Positions 9,189-18,364 are shown, counted from the stretch's first letter. The stretch: DNA of 64,000 nt from Undibacterium sp. Jales W-56 (GCF_025548535.1 NZ_JAJLQW010000003.1:1-64000), one strand, 5' to 3'. Made by a program: numbers and translations. Notes: generated from the letters alone by a model not told the origin.

Positions 9189-9386
9189 TCATTTCAAGAA
9201 ACGGGCAATCAATAAGACCAGCAAGGACAGCAAAATCGTCGACGCAAAGGGAAGTGAAAAAACCCGGCCAAACAATTTAAAACGCAAATCACCCGGCAAA
9301 CGGCCGATGCCAATTTTCTCCAGCCACGGCAACAGGGCCGTGAACACAATCAAGGCCACAAAAATCGTCAGTACCCAGCGTATCAT
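9189..9386 (-). CDS. DUF2905 family small membrane protein
   Basis: A 65-residue protein with two hydrophobic segments (WVLTIFVALIVFTALLPWL and STILLSLLVLLIARFL) joined by the family-typical loop IGIGRLPGDLRFKLFGR. DUF2905 proteins are short, widespread and uncharacterised; inner-membrane location is inferred. The gene lies downstream of the methyltransferase gene on the same strand, with an 85 bp repeat between them. Confidence 0.85.
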   Translation of the reverse strand: MIRWVLTIFVALIVFTALLPWLEKIGIGRLPGDLRFKLFGRVFSLPFASTILLSLLVLLIARFLK

Positions 9387-9423
9387 GTGCCTGCTTTCCG
9401 TATTAACTTCGTTCTCATTTCCC

Positions 9424-9508
9424 TATACTCCCCCTACCATCCATTAAAACCGAGCTTACTCCGCAAACCCTGATTGAACAATAAAAATATACCTGGGTGG
9501 AGTATATT
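9424..9508. repeat. 85 bp interspersed repeat, copy 1
   Basis: The element starts TATACTCCCC and ends GGAGTATATT, so its ends are inverted repeats. It shares ordered blocks with a second copy at 18142-18225: ATTAAAA, CTTACTC, ATAAAA-ATATAC and GAGTATATT. The right end folds as a small hairpin AATATAC/GTATATT. No coding capacity; it resembles a very short MITE or REP-like unit. Confidence 0.6.
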
Positions 9509-9523
9509 AAATACCGTGCACCA

Positions 9524-10720
9524 TCACAGTCGATGGCTGCGGTCATGGCGCAACAGGCGCCGATCGAGTTCGACGCCGCTGCCGACGATCAATACTTTAA
9601 ACAATTCGCCCATTTCTGCCGGTGAAATCAGTTTTTGCAGCGCATTCGCTTGGGGCAGATATCGCATGGGATCGTCAGCCGGCGTCCGCATGAGTATCGT
9701 GGCGATACCGGCTTCCAACAAAAATCCGGCCTGACTCAGATACGCCAATACATCGAGTCCGCCGTCCTGCGCCACCCGCGCCATCGTCGTAAAATCGACA
9801 TGCGCCGTAATATCTTGCAAACCCGGCAAATAAAACGGATCGGGATGAGCATGATGCCGATAGTGGCACATCAAGCTTCCCTGCGCTCTTTGCTCGAGGT
9901 AATACTCGCGCCCGGGGAAACCGTAATCGAGCAAAATCGCCACCGCCGCCCTGCCCGGCTGCGCTGAACCTGCCTTCAGCATCGATGCCAGGCTGCGCAT
10001 AAATCCGCAACTTACCGCATGCAACTCGGTCAGGTAGCCGACTGGCAATTCGTCGGCTTCGGGAATTTGCGCCTGCAATTGCGCCGACAACGCCGCATCG
10101 CAAGCGCGCTCGCTCCACACAAAATGCGCCGCTTCCAGCCCGACGCCGACCTCGCGCCAGCCTTGCTCAGTCTTGCGCACCAATTGCACCGGCATCGCAT
10201 CGAGCACTTCATTGCCGAGCACCACACCGCTGAAGGCCGCCGGCATTTGTTGCAGCCATTGCACCTGCGGGAAATCTTTCAGCAAAACTTCTTGCCTTGC
10301 CCTGAGCTCGCCCGACAATTCCACGATAAAATAGCGCTCAACGGCAATCCCCGAAACTTGGCATTCCGACAAAAAATCGAAAGCCAGCCGCCCGGTTCCT
10401 GCTCCGAATTCCATCACATTGGCACTAGTTTGCACAAATAAAGCGCCCGCCAATTGCGCTAAAGTCGCACCGAAAAGCGGCGACATCTCTGGCGCGGTTG
10501 TAAAATCACCGTCTTTACCGAGTTTTGCCGCACCGCCGCTGTAATAACCGAGATCCGGCGCATACAGCGCCAGTTCCATATAGCGGGCAAACGAAATCCA
10601 GCCTGCCTGTGCTGCAATGTCGGTGCCGATGAGTTTCTGCAAAGCCTGCGAAGCGGCCAAAGCATCGTCGCCAGGGACGGGGAGTGAGAGTTGTGGTCGT
10701 GGAGAATGAGGTAGTCGCAT
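9524..10720 (-). CDS. MidA/NDUFAF7-type SAM-dependent methyltransferase
   Basis: A 398-residue protein of the DUF185 (COG1565) methyltransferase family. The family opening is clear: ISFARYMELALYAPDLGYY, then a GDFTTAPEMSPLFGATLA block. The SAM-binding motif follows as VMEFGAGTGRLAFDFL and the acceptor-side block as GVVLGNEVLDAMPVQL. Mitochondrial NDUFAF7 methylates an arginine of a complex I subunit; bacterial targets are not established. It is divergent from the folM-like gene, with about 80 bp between the starts. Confidence 0.9.
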   Translation of the reverse strand: MRLPHSPRPQLSLPVPGDDALAASQALQKLIGTDIAAQAGWISFARYMELALYAPDLGYYSGGAAKLGKDGDFTTAPEMSPLFGATLAQLAGALFVQTSANVMEFGAGTGRLAFDFLSECQVSGIAVERYFIVELSGELRARQEVLLKDFPQVQWLQQMPAAFSGVVLGNEVLDAMPVQLVRKTEQGWREVGVGLEAAHFVWSERACDAALSAQLQAQIPEADELPVGYLTELHAVSCGFMRSLASMLKAGSAQPGRAAVAILLDYGFPGREYYLEQRAQGSLMCHYRHHAHPDPFYLPGLQDITAHVDFTTMARVAQDGGLDVLAYLSQAGFLLEAGIATILMRTPADDPMRYLPQANALQKLISPAEMGELFKVLIVGSGVELDRRLLRHDRSHRL

Positions 10721-10801
10721 ACCCGCATTGTATAAAAATCGTCGCCATTACAGGGATAATTACAGGGACAATAAGTGAGAAACCAGTGAAAACGCATTCC
10801 T

Positions 10802-11629
10802 ATGACTGAATCAGCTAACAACGCGGCTAGCAGCGAGAAGCCGCGCGTCGCCCTCGTGACCGGTGCCGCCAGGCGCATCGGCCGCACCATTGCGCTCGCA
10901 CTGGCGCAGCGCGGCTGGGACGTGGCCGTGCATTACGGGCAATCGGAAGAAGAAGCGCTCAGCCTGGTCGCCGAGATCAAGGCTCTGGGACGACGCTCGG
11001 TCGCCTTGCAATGCGATTTAGGCAATGAGCATGCGGTGCAAGCACTGCTACCCCATGTGATCGCCGCGTTCGGCGGCATCCAGTGCATCGTGAATAATGC
11101 CTCGCTGTTTGAAGAAGACCAGATCACTAGCCTGTCGCAACGGCTGCTGGACCAGCACATGCACGTCAACCTGCTCGCCCCCCTGCTGCTGGCACGCGCC
11201 CTGCATGCGGCGACACCGGATGGACAGCAAAGCTGCGTGATTAACTTGCTGGACCAGAAGCTGCAAAACCTGAATCCCGATTTTTTGTCCTACACCTTGT
11301 CCAAGGCCGCCTTGCAATGCGCAACCACTACGCTGGCCCAGGCATTGGCGCCGAAAGTGCGGGTGGTCGGCGTGGCGCCCGGCATCACCATGATATCGGG
11401 TCATCAGACTGCCGCCGATTTTGCGCAAGCGCATCAGGTCACGCCGCTGGGCCGCTCCAGCACCCCTGAAGATATTGCGAAGACGATTTGCTTTGTCGCC
11501 GATATGCCGGCAATCACAGGCAGCACGATTATGGTGGATGGCGGACAGCATCTGCTGCCATCGACACGCGACATCATGTATGTCGTCACGGCCGACACTG
11601 TGCTGCCGAACTCCTTACCACCTCTTTGA
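10802..11629 (+). CDS. folM: Pteridine reductase/dihydromonapterin reductase-like SDR
   Basis: A 275-residue short-chain dehydrogenase. The NADP-binding loop TGAARRIGR (residues 20-28) has the arginine-rich form typical of pteridine reductases. Catalytic residues are Asp151 (where most SDRs have Ser), Tyr164 and Lys168 in SYTLSKAAL; the Asp-Tyr-Lys triad is the mark of the PTR1/FolM group. It would reduce dihydropterins. The next gene, 16 bp downstream, is folB, and dihydroneopterin/dihydromonapterin metabolism links the two. The gene symbol is by analogy with E. coli FolM. Confidence 0.85.
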   Translation: MTESANNAASSEKPRVALVTGAARRIGRTIALALAQRGWDVAVHYGQSEEEALSLVAEIKALGRRSVALQCDLGNEHAVQALLPHVIAAFGGIQCIVNNASLFEEDQITSLSQRLLDQHMHVNLLAPLLLARALHAATPDGQQSCVINLLDQKLQNLNPDFLSYTLSKAALQCATTTLAQALAPKVRVVGVAPGITMISGHQTAADFAQAHQVTPLGRSSTPEDIAKTICFVADMPAITGSTIMVDGGQHLLPSTRDIMYVVTADTVLPNSLPPL

Positions 11630-11645
11630 TTGAGCCGAAACACTT

Positions 11646-12044
11646 ATGTTATCTGTCCTCCACTATCCCCAGCTCGCCGATTGCCGCCGCCTGTTTTTGC
11701 GCAACTACGAAGTCATGATCAATATCGGTGTGCACGATTTTGAGAAAAAGGGCGAGCAGCGCGTCCTCATCAATGTGGATCTGTATATCCCGCTCGCCTT
11801 GTCGACACCGACCGCCGATCACCTGAATGAAGTGGTCGATTACGATTTCATGCGCGAAACCATCGCCCAGCGTATGGCACAAGGCCATGTGCATCTGCAA
11901 GAAACCTTATGCGATGACGTGACCAAAAGCATGCTGGCGCACCCGCGCGTACGCGCGGTGCGGGTCTCGACCATGAAGCCGGATGTGTATCCCGATTGCG
12001 AAGGTGTCGGGGTCGAAGTGTTCCAGATTAAAACGGAGATCTGA
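11646..12044 (+). CDS. folB: Dihydroneopterin aldolase
   Basis: A 132-residue protein covering the whole FolB fold: FLRNYEVMINIGVHDFEK at the start, GEQRVLINVDLYIP, then VVDYDFMRETIAQRM and the closing VRAVRVSTMKPDVYPDCEGVGVEV. It cleaves 7,8-dihydroneopterin to 6-hydroxymethyl-dihydropterin plus glycolaldehyde, the step before pyrophosphorylation in folate synthesis. It acts in the cytosol as an oligomer. It is codirectional with and probably co-transcribed with the pteridine reductase gene upstream. Confidence 0.95.
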   Translation: MLSVLHYPQLADCRRLFLRNYEVMINIGVHDFEKKGEQRVLINVDLYIPLALSTPTADHLNEVVDYDFMRETIAQRMAQGHVHLQETLCDDVTKSMLAHPRVRAVRVSTMKPDVYPDCEGVGVEVFQIKTEI

Positions 12045-12112
12045 TTGATCCTGCCGCCAATCTGACCTGATTGCTGACCTGACTGATTTATTAAAGAAAC
12101 CCAAGCACCATC

Positions 12113-13090
12113 ATGCAAGTACAAGAAACCAGCTTCGCCGCTCCAGACACCGCCGTCATCCATGATACGAACCCTGTATCCGCCACTGTAACGGTCAGTC
12201 AAAAGTCGCAAGAAAAAATCGCCTACGAAAATAACAAGCTGCATAAGCGCCTGTGTCGCCAGGTCGGTCAGGCGATCGGCGATTTCAATATGATAGAAGA
12301 AGGCGACAAGGTGATGGTCTGCCTGTCCGGCGGCAAGGACAGTTATGCGATGCTGGATATCCTGATGACCTTGCGCGAACGCGCGCCGATTGATTTTGAG
12401 ATCGTCGCCGTCAATCTGGATCAGAAGCAACCGAATTTCCCTGATCACATCCTGCCGGCGTATCTGGAACAACTCGGGATCCCGTATCACATCGAGAATC
12501 AGGACACTTACAGCATCGTCAAGCGCCTGATCCCGGAAGGCAAAACCACCTGCTCGCTGTGCTCGCGCTTACGGCGCGGCATTCTGTACCGCGTCGCCGA
12601 CGAACTCGGCGCAACCAAGATCGCACTCGGCCATCATCGCGACGACATTCTGGAAACCTTTTTCCTGAACATGTTCTTCGGCGGCAAACTCAAAGGCATG
12701 CCTGCCAAATTGCAATCGGATGACGGCAAGCACATCGTGATCCGTCCGCTGGCGTATGTCAAAGAAGCCGATTCCGAGCGCTATGCGCAGGTCAAGGGAT
12801 TTCCCATCATTCCATGCGACCTGTGCGGCTCGCAAGAAAACCTGCAACGCAAGCAAATCAAAAACATGCTGCGCGGCTGGGAAAAAACCCATCCGGGCCG
12901 GGTGGAAAGTATTTTTTCTTCACTCGCTACCGTCGCGCCATCGCATCTGATGGACCAGAATTTATTCAATTTCAAGGACCTGGATATCGATGGCGTCGCA
13001 AATCCGGACGGCGATATCGCCTTCGACGATGAACCGTGCGCGACACCGGAGAAGAATGTGATTTCACTGCACTTCGGTCACGACGACTAA
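12113..13090 (+). CDS. ttcA: tRNA 2-thiocytidine(32) synthetase TtcA
   Basis: A 325-residue ATP-dependent thiolase of the TtcA/TtuA group. The PP-loop SGGKDS is at residues 72-77, and the iron-sulfur-ligating CxxC is at Cys147/Cys150 ([12 protein letters not shown]), with a further conserved PCDLCGSQ near residue 237. It thiolates C32 of certain tRNAs through a [4Fe-4S] cluster. The N-terminal 30 residues are variable. It follows folB by 69 bp and may be part of the same transcript. Confidence 0.95.
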   Translation: MQVQETSFAAPDTAVIHDTNPVSATVTVSQKSQEKIAYENNKLHKRLCRQVGQAIGDFNMIEEGDKVMVCLSGGKDSYAMLDILMTLRERAPIDFEIVAVNLDQKQPNFPDHILPAYLEQLGIPYHIENQDTYSIVKRLIPEGKTTCSLCSRLRRGILYRVADELGATKIALGHHRDDILETFFLNMFFGGKLKGMPAKLQSDDGKHIVIRPLAYVKEADSERYAQVKGFPIIPCDLCGSQENLQRKQIKNMLRGWEKTHPGRVESIFSSLATVAPSHLMDQNLFNFKDLDIDGVANPDGDIAFDDEPCATPEKNVISLHFGHDD

Positions 13091-13109
13091 AGTCATTACT
13101 TTATCCAAA

Positions 13110-13305
13110 GGACTTACGAAAACGGCAAGCTGCGTCGCACCATGTGCACATTAAAACCGCAGGCTGGACGCGGCTTTCAGAGGCATTGTGCGCCAGGAGG
13201 CGCGCCCGACTTGCGGATTCGTTTTGACATCCACGCGCCATGCAGCCTTTCTTGTGCTTTTCTCTGCGTCTCGGTGCTGAGGGGTTTGGTTTTTTGCGCA
13301 AGTCC
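13110..13305. repeat. GGACTTACG-type interspersed repeat, copy 1
   Basis: A 196 bp non-coding element beginning GGACTTACG and ending TTTTTGCGCAAGTCC, so the ends are inverted. It contains the family blocks AAACCGCAGGCTGG, CGGCTTTCAGAGGCATT and a CTTTTCTCTGCGTCTC tract. It is the most diverged of the copies (others at 15485, 22135 and 37665). It sits 20 bp after the ttcA stop. Confidence 0.75.
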
Positions 13306-13312
13306 CAACCCA

Positions 13313-13340
13313 TAAAAAAATGCCACCTCGCGGTGGCATG
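13313..13340 (-). terminator. Rho-independent terminator of the DUF4148 gene
   Basis: On the minus strand an 8 bp stem TGCCACCG/CGGTGGCA-type hairpin (13321-13338) is followed by seven T residues, 40 bp beyond the stop at 13378. Confidence 0.85.
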
Positions 13341-13377
13341 CTTATTTACTGGGCAAGACTATTCAGGGTCGCGCAAC

Positions 13378-13761
13378 TTATTTGTTTTTTGCAGTTTGTA
13401 CTGTGTCGGCTGTTACGTGTGCCGGTGCCGCTGGAGCGAAAGCCACATAGGATTCGCCGCCGACCACAAAACCCTCGTTACGCGCCTGGCTCAATTCAGC
13501 CAGCACTTCAGAACGTGTTTTACCGTTGGTCGCATTGCTGGTAGCAACCGTAGTGTAAGACTCGCCGCCGACTGGCTGGCCTTCGGCACGGGCTTTGACC
13601 AACTCGGCGCGGACTTCCGCAGTCGATTTAATCATGTCAGGGATAGGGAAGCTGACATACGCTTCACCGCCAACTTGATAGTCGCCTGCAAATGCAGCTG
13701 TACCAGTGGTAACGCCGGCAGCGATCAGGGCAACAGCGGCAATTAAATTTTTCGCATTCAT
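13378..13761 (-). CDS. DUF4148 domain secreted protein
   Basis: A 127-residue protein with a Sec signal peptide (KNLIAAVALIAAGVTTGTAAFA). The mature part holds three related units built on GGE(A/S)Y, with RAEL.KARAEG and RSEVLAELSQARNEG helices between them, as in the DUF4148 family, which is almost confined to Burkholderiales. The start at 13761 has GGAG 8 bp upstream; upstream in-frame codons are not conserved. Function unknown, location probably periplasmic. It is divergent from the ECF sigma gene. Confidence 0.9.
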   Translation of the reverse strand: MNAKNLIAAVALIAAGVTTGTAAFAGDYQVGGEAYVSFPIPDMIKSTAEVRAELVKARAEGQPVGGESYTTVATSNATNGKTRSEVLAELSQARNEGFVVGGESYVAFAPAAPAHVTADTVQTAKNK

Positions 13762-13970
13762 TGTAATTCTCCAATTAGGTTGATGACTCTGGGCAGAGCG
13801 GAAATAGTCCGCTGAAAACTGCCTCGGTGAGTCGCGCACTGTTTGCTTCTATTACTGCGGTGTCGTGCTCATCGATGAAGCAAGTCTATACAAGCCGGAT
13901 CAATCAATAAAGACGACTAATCACAATGAATTGTTGCGCAACAAGGAATAATTAAAGAATCCGGGTCAGC

Positions 13971-13999
13971 GGGATAACAAATTTGCCAGCCTTATCGTA
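13971..13999 (+). promoter_or_regulatory. Possible ECF-type promoter upstream of the sigma gene
   Basis: GGGATAAC (13971-13978) and CGTA (13996-13999) are 17 bp apart, about 50 bp upstream of the sigma gene, an arrangement like the AAC...CGT promoters used by many ECF sigma factors. Self-regulation is inferred. The match is loose. Confidence 0.35.
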
Positions 14000-14048
14000 T
14001 GATTTGCACGATTAATCTATTCCCTCTCGAAACGAAACGGACTACCAA

Positions 14049-14636
14049 GTGGAAAAAACCTCCAAATTGGACTCAGGCCAGCTGCATATCTGGCTGGCTG
14101 GCGTAGCGCGCAAGGATGCCGTTGCATTTAAATTGCTCTACGAAGCAACTTCGCCGAAACTGTTTGGCTTCGCGCTGCGTATATTAGTTAAGCGCGAACT
14201 GGCGGAAGAAGTGTTGCAAGAGAGTTTTGTCAACATTTGGAACAACGCCGCCAGTTATCAGGCCAGTCTGGCCGCGCCCATGACCTGGATGACAACCATC
14301 GTGCGCAACCGCGCCTTTGATCTGTTACGCAGACTCGATCATGATGTAGAAATTGACGCGGATAACTTTGATATGGATGTCGTGCATGCACTGGAAAGCG
14401 GCGAACTCACCCCGATACAGTCACTGGAAATGACCCAGGATGCCAAGGCGCTCGCGTCCTGCATGTCGCGCCTGGAAGGTCTGCATCGTCAGGCCATGGC
14501 GCTGGCGTTTTATCACGACCTGTCGCATAGCGAAGTCGCCGAACAAATGAAATTACCGATGGGCACCGTCAAGACCTGGATACGCCGCGGGCTGGATAAG
14601 CTGCGCACCTGCCTTGGCAAAATGGAGTTAACATGA
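14049..14636 (+). CDS. ECF-type RNA polymerase sigma factor
   Basis: A 195-residue sigma-70 family protein. Region 2 spans about residues 25-90 (LYEATSPKLFGFALRILVKRELAEEVLQESFVNIW), and region 4 is at the C-terminus with the helix-turn-helix SHSEVAEQMKLPMGTVKTWIRRGLDKLR. It begins with GTG at 14049; no strong ribosome site is visible. Its stop overlaps the next start (ATGA), pairing it with a membrane anti-sigma factor, as in the SigK/RskA type. The stimulus is unknown. Confidence 0.92.
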   Translation: MEKTSKLDSGQLHIWLAGVARKDAVAFKLLYEATSPKLFGFALRILVKRELAEEVLQESFVNIWNNAASYQASLAAPMTWMTTIVRNRAFDLLRRLDHDVEIDADNFDMDVVHALESGELTPIQSLEMTQDAKALASCMSRLEGLHRQAMALAFYHDLSHSEVAEQMKLPMGTVKTWIRRGLDKLRTCLGKMELT

Positions 14637-15358
14637 ATATCCAGAACAAGCCCAACCTGCAACAGAAGTTGGCGGCCGAATACGTACTCGGCACCCTGCG
14701 CGGCGGCGCCCGTCGCCGCTTCGAAAACTGGCTGAACCGCGACGCCCACCTGCAACAAGTGGTGCGTCAGTGGGAAAGCAATCTGATCCCGATGGCAGAA
14801 TTTGCCAAAACAGCCCAGCCCGCATCCAGCGTCTGGCGCGCCCTGGAAAAACGCCTGGGGCTGCAAAAATCTTCCAGCCTCAGCGAGCGCTGGGCCTACT
14901 GGCGCAACCTGCATGACGACCTCGCCTTCTGGCGCGGCCTCGGCATGGTATCGACCACCGCCGCCGTGGTGCTGGTCTCTGTGCTGATGACGAAACAACC
15001 GGAACAAGTTTTGCCAGCGGTCAGCAACTACGTCGCCACGCTGTCGGATGACAAAGCCCAGCCAATCGCCGTCATCACCGGCGACACCAAGCGCAAGCAA
15101 CTCGTGGTGCGCATCGTCACTGCGCAAAATGTCGCCGCCGACAAGAGCCTGGAACTATGGGCCGTCAGCAAGGAAGGCAAAGTCAAATCGCTCGGCCTGG
15201 TTGCCAACAACGGCAGCATCACCCTGCCTATGCCTGAGTACATGAATGCAGAAGCGACGCCGCTGCTGGCAGTCACACTCGAACCTAAAGGCGGCTCGGG
15301 CAATCCTGAAAAACCGACCGGACCGATCGTGTTTAAGGGGAACTGGTTGCAGATTTAG
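14633..15358 (+). CDS. Anti-sigma factor, RskA/anti-sigma-K family
   Basis: A 241-residue protein. The N-terminal zinc-less anti-sigma region (AAEYVLGTLRGGARRRFENWLNRD) binds the sigma factor, one membrane segment follows at about residues 103-122 (GLGMVSTTAAVVLVSVLM), and the C-terminal RskA domain lies in the periplasm (QLVVRIVTAQNVAADKSLELW and the closing VFKGNW). The gene overlaps the sigma gene by 4 bp, so stoichiometric production is expected. Confidence 0.9.
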   Translation: MNIQNKPNLQQKLAAEYVLGTLRGGARRRFENWLNRDAHLQQVVRQWESNLIPMAEFAKTAQPASSVWRALEKRLGLQKSSSLSERWAYWRNLHDDLAFWRGLGMVSTTAAVVLVSVLMTKQPEQVLPAVSNYVATLSDDKAQPIAVITGDTKRKQLVVRIVTAQNVAADKSLELWAVSKEGKVKSLGLVANNGSITLPMPEYMNAEATPLLAVTLEPKGGSGNPEKPTGPIVFKGNWLQI

Positions 15359-15378
15359 CGTCAATAGCTGACTAAACA

Positions 15379-15418
15379 ATGGAGCAAGTCGCTGAATGCG
15401 GCTTGCTCCATTTTTTTA
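15379..15418 (+). terminator. Rho-independent terminator after the sigma/anti-sigma operon
   Basis: A perfect 10 bp stem ATGGAGCAAG/CTTGCTCCAT (15379-15388 and 15402-15411) is followed by a run of T. Confidence 0.9.
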
Positions 15419-15484
15419 TAAGCGGATGATTCAAAGTCACCTGGCAAATATATTCGATCCAGGCGGACCCGAATTAATTGACCA

Positions 15485-15690
15485 GTACTTACGCAAAACG
15501 ACACGCTGCTTACAACAACGTACATTGAACCCGCAAGCTGGATGCGGCTTTCAGCGGCATTTCGTGCCAACAGGCGCACCCAGCTTGCGGGTTCATTTGA
15601 ATATCAAAGACCATGGTGCCTTTACTCTCTTGCCTTTTCTCTGTGTCTCCGTGTCTCTGTGGTGAAAGGTTTTGGTTTTTGCGTAAGTCC
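15485..15690. repeat. GGACTTACG-type interspersed repeat, copy 2
   Basis: A 206 bp element with ends TACTTACGCAAAACG and GTTTTTGCGTAAGTCC. It has an inner perfect inverted repeat: AACCCGCAAGCTGG near 15528 and CCAGCTTGCGGGTT near 15578. The right half carries CTCTGTGTCTCCGTGTCTCT. This is the best-preserved copy and lacks the insertion found in copy 3. Confidence 0.8.
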
Positions 15691-15702
15691 TATTGACAAA
15701 AC

Positions 15703-16407
15703 TCAACGATTATTTAGAAGTGCATTTCTCTTTCCGCTGACAACTTGACCTAGCCCGATCAACAGCCATCCGACCAGGATAAAAACCAGCAGCAAGCCGA
15801 ATGCGTTGCGCAGTACCGGCACATACCCGATCGCCGCCACATCAATGAAGGGATACGGATAAGCACCGAGAACGGCACCGCGAATAAGCGCATACGCAAA
15901 ATAGCTCACGGGATAAATGCACCAGGCAAATGGCGACCACCACTTCAAGTCGGATTTAGCTAAAGCGACCAACCAGTAGATGCTAAACAGGATAGGCGTC
16001 ACATAGTGGAGCACGATGTCTGCGACCCACTGCCAACCCTGCGGATTCCAAATCTGCCGCAATAAAAAGTGATACCCAAGCCCGACCAATGCGATGCTGG
16101 TCGCCGCGCATGCCCGGGTAGACGGATCGGTAAAAAATCGACCCACCCGGTTCGACACAACCACTACCTGACAAGTGAGTACCAGCGCCACAAAAATATT
16201 CGTCAGTACCGTGAAATACCCGAGATAGACGACCAGCCCCGCCGGGATCGATTTACCGTTAGCCTGGGCTAACTGCACAGACAGCCATAGCTGCAACAGC
16301 ACGCCGAACCAGGCGATGACGAGCAAAGCTGTCGGAATCAGCCCGGAAGAATCAGGACGAGGTGTTGCTGCAGTATCGGATGAAGAGTCAGTCAAGGAGT
16401 CGGTCAT
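15703..16407 (-). CDS. Pr6Pr family membrane protein
   Basis: A 234-residue integral membrane protein with about six hydrophobic segments. Family features are the early YLGYFTVLTNIFVALVL, HYVTPILFSIYWLVALAK and the block CIYPVSYFAYALIRGAVLGAYPYPFIDV. Pr6Pr proteins are predicted inner-membrane proteins of unknown function (distantly related to AIG1/FAR-17a). It stands alone between a repeat element and glmU. Confidence 0.8.
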   Translation of the reverse strand: MTDSLTDSSSDTAATPRPDSSGLIPTALLVIAWFGVLLQLWLSVQLAQANGKSIPAGLVVYLGYFTVLTNIFVALVLTCQVVVVSNRVGRFFTDPSTRACAATSIALVGLGYHFLLRQIWNPQGWQWVADIVLHYVTPILFSIYWLVALAKSDLKWWSPFAWCIYPVSYFAYALIRGAVLGAYPYPFIDVAAIGYVPVLRNAFGLLLVFILVGWLLIGLGQVVSGKRNALLNNR

Positions 16408-16721
16408 ATAGGCAATCGCTAAAATGAGAATTTTCTATTCCAATGCGTCTTGAGCATCGTCGGGTGCGTCGTGCGCCCATCATTGCATGGTTCGGAATAG
16501 AATTCCGGTCTGCATATTTATCGCCAAACGGTAACCGATCATATGTAAAAAGGCAATTTTCCAATCTCGTTGCGAAATACTGAATTTTAATTTTGTTTAA
16601 TTGCGCAAACCAGATGCCCAGGTTTGAATACAATCCCCCTCTCATCAAACATCTTTCAGTAGCGACCTTACCCCATGCTAAAATTTCAACATAACCAACA
16701 TTACCATTCACAGGAATTTCC
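16408..16721. other. Divergent promoter region of the Pr6Pr gene and glmU
   Basis: A 314 bp AT-rich region between two divergent starts. It ends with AGGAA 7 bp before the glmU ATG. No operator or small gene recognised. Confidence 0.5.
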
Positions 16722-18092
16722 ATGAACGTCGTTATTCTCGCTGCCGGCATGGGCAAGCGCATGCAATCTGCCCTGCCTAAGGTCTTGCATCCCCTGGCGG
16801 GCAAACCCTTGTTGTCGCATGTGATTGATACCGCGCGCAGCCTGACCAGTGATGGCAAGGCCAGCAATATCTGTGTGATCTACGGTCATGGCGGCGATCA
16901 GGTGCCGGCGCGGATTGCGGCAGACGATTTACGCTTTGCGAAACAGGAGCCGCAACTCGGCACCGGCCACGCCGTCGCACAAGCCGCGCCGCTGCTCGAT
17001 GACAGCGTGCCGACGCTGGTCTTGTATGGCGATGTGCCGCTGACCACGAGTGCGAGTTTGCAACGTCTGATCGCTGCGGCGGGTCGCGACCGGCTGGCGA
17101 TTCTCACGGCGAATATGGAAGACCCGACCGGTCTCGGGCGCATCGTGCGCGAAGCTGGCGAGATCGTGCGCATCGTCGAACAAAAAGATGCGAGCGCAGC
17201 GGAAAAGGCGATTACCGAAATCAATACCGGCATCCTGATCGCGCCGACGGTGCAGCTCAAGCAATGGCTGAGCACGCTGTCGAACAATAATGCGCAAGCT
17301 GAATACTATCTGACCGACATCGTGGCGCGTGCGGTGGCGGATGGCGTGCCGGTGGTGTCGGCGCAGCCGGATGCGGTGTGGGAGACGCTAGGCGTAAACA
17401 GCAAAGTCCAGCTGGCCGAACTGGAGCGCATCTATCAGCGCAATCTGGCGCAAAAATTATTGGAGCAAGGCGTCACGCTGCTCGATCCAAGCCGCATCGA
17501 TATCCGCGGCAGCCTGACTTGCGGACGCGATGTGACGATTGATGTCGGCTGCGTGTTTGAAGGCAAGGTCAGCATCGAAGACGGGGTGCAGATTGCATCG
17601 CATTGCGTGATCAAGGATGCGCACATCGCAGCAGGCGCGGTGATCAAGGCGTTTTGCCATATCGAAGACGCGAGCGTCGGTGCGCAGTCGCAGATCGGTC
17701 CGTATGCACGTCTGCGCCCGGGCACCGCCTTGGCAGAAGATGTGCATATCGGGAATTTTGTCGAAGTCAAAAACAGCCAGGTCGCGGCGCACAGCAAGGC
17801 CAATCATCTGGCCTACATCGGCGACGCCACCATCGGCAGCCGCGTCAACATCGGGGCCGGCACCATTACCTGCAATTACGACGGCGTGAATAAATTCCGT
17901 ACGGTGATTGAAGACGACGCCTTCATCGGCAGCGACACGCAACTGGTGGCGCCGGTGCGCGTCGGCCAAGGTGCGACGCTGGGCGCAGGCACCACCCTGA
18001 CCAAGGATGCACCGGCAGGCAAGCTGACCGTCTCGCGCGCCAGACAGCTGACGATAGAGAACTGGCAGCGGCCAGTGAAGATCAAGCAGTAG
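16722..18092 (+). CDS. glmU: Bifunctional N-acetylglucosamine-1-phosphate uridyltransferase/glucosamine-1-phosphate acetyltransferase
   Basis: A 456-residue cytosolic enzyme. The N-terminal uridyltransferase domain opens with [20 protein letters not shown] (nucleotide-binding signature) and YGDVPLTT; the C-terminal left-handed beta-helix acetyltransferase shows hexapeptide repeats and the blocks [20 protein letters not shown] and [17 protein letters not shown]. It makes UDP-GlcNAc for peptidoglycan and LPS. glmS, which makes its precursor, lies 7.5 kb downstream on the same strand. AGGAA precedes the ATG; a terminator follows. Confidence 0.97.
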   Translation: MNVVILAAGMGKRMQSALPKVLHPLAGKPLLSHVIDTARSLTSDGKASNICVIYGHGGDQVPARIAADDLRFAKQEPQLGTGHAVAQAAPLLDDSVPTLVLYGDVPLTTSASLQRLIAAAGRDRLAILTANMEDPTGLGRIVREAGEIVRIVEQKDASAAEKAITEINTGILIAPTVQLKQWLSTLSNNNAQAEYYLTDIVARAVADGVPVVSAQPDAVWETLGVNSKVQLAELERIYQRNLAQKLLEQGVTLLDPSRIDIRGSLTCGRDVTIDVGCVFEGKVSIEDGVQIASHCVIKDAHIAAGAVIKAFCHIEDASVGAQSQIGPYARLRPGTALAEDVHIGNFVEVKNSQVAAHSKANHLAYIGDATIGSRVNIGAGTITCNYDGVNKFRTVIEDDAFIGSDTQLVAPVRVGQGATLGAGTTLTKDAPAGKLTVSRARQLTIENWQRPVKIKQ

Positions 18093-18132
18093 GCGGCGAT
18101 CGCAGGCGATCAGCTGTAACCGGTTTTATCTT

Positions 18133-18160
18133 GGGGAGTCATATACTCCCCTTATTTTTT
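18133..18160 (+). terminator. Rho-independent terminator of glmU
   Basis: A 7 bp stem GGGGAGT/ACTCCCC (18133-18139, 18145-18151) is followed by TTATTTTTTATT. The right arm overlaps the start of the 85 bp repeat. Confidence 0.8.
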
Positions 18161-18225
18161 ATTAAAATCCGCCTTACTCGCTCTATTTTATTGCGCACAT
18201 AAAATATACTGGTAATGAGTATATT
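18142..18225. repeat. 85 bp interspersed repeat, copy 2
   Basis: It starts TATACTCCCC and ends GAGTATATT, with the same ordered blocks as the copy at 9424 (ATTAAAA, CTTACTC, ATAAAATATAC). The right end forms a perfect 8 bp hairpin, AATATACT/AGTATATT. Here the left end also serves as the glmU terminator arm. Confidence 0.6.
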
Positions 18226-18364
18226 TATGCACAGAGAATATTGACAGCATCACAGACGCAGATTATGGTCTGTGCATGGCAGTTTGAATCTATCGCACCT
18301 TGCACCAATCGCTTTGTTGCGTTACCGCTCAGGCGCGACGCTTCCGCATTTTCGTAAGCCGACC

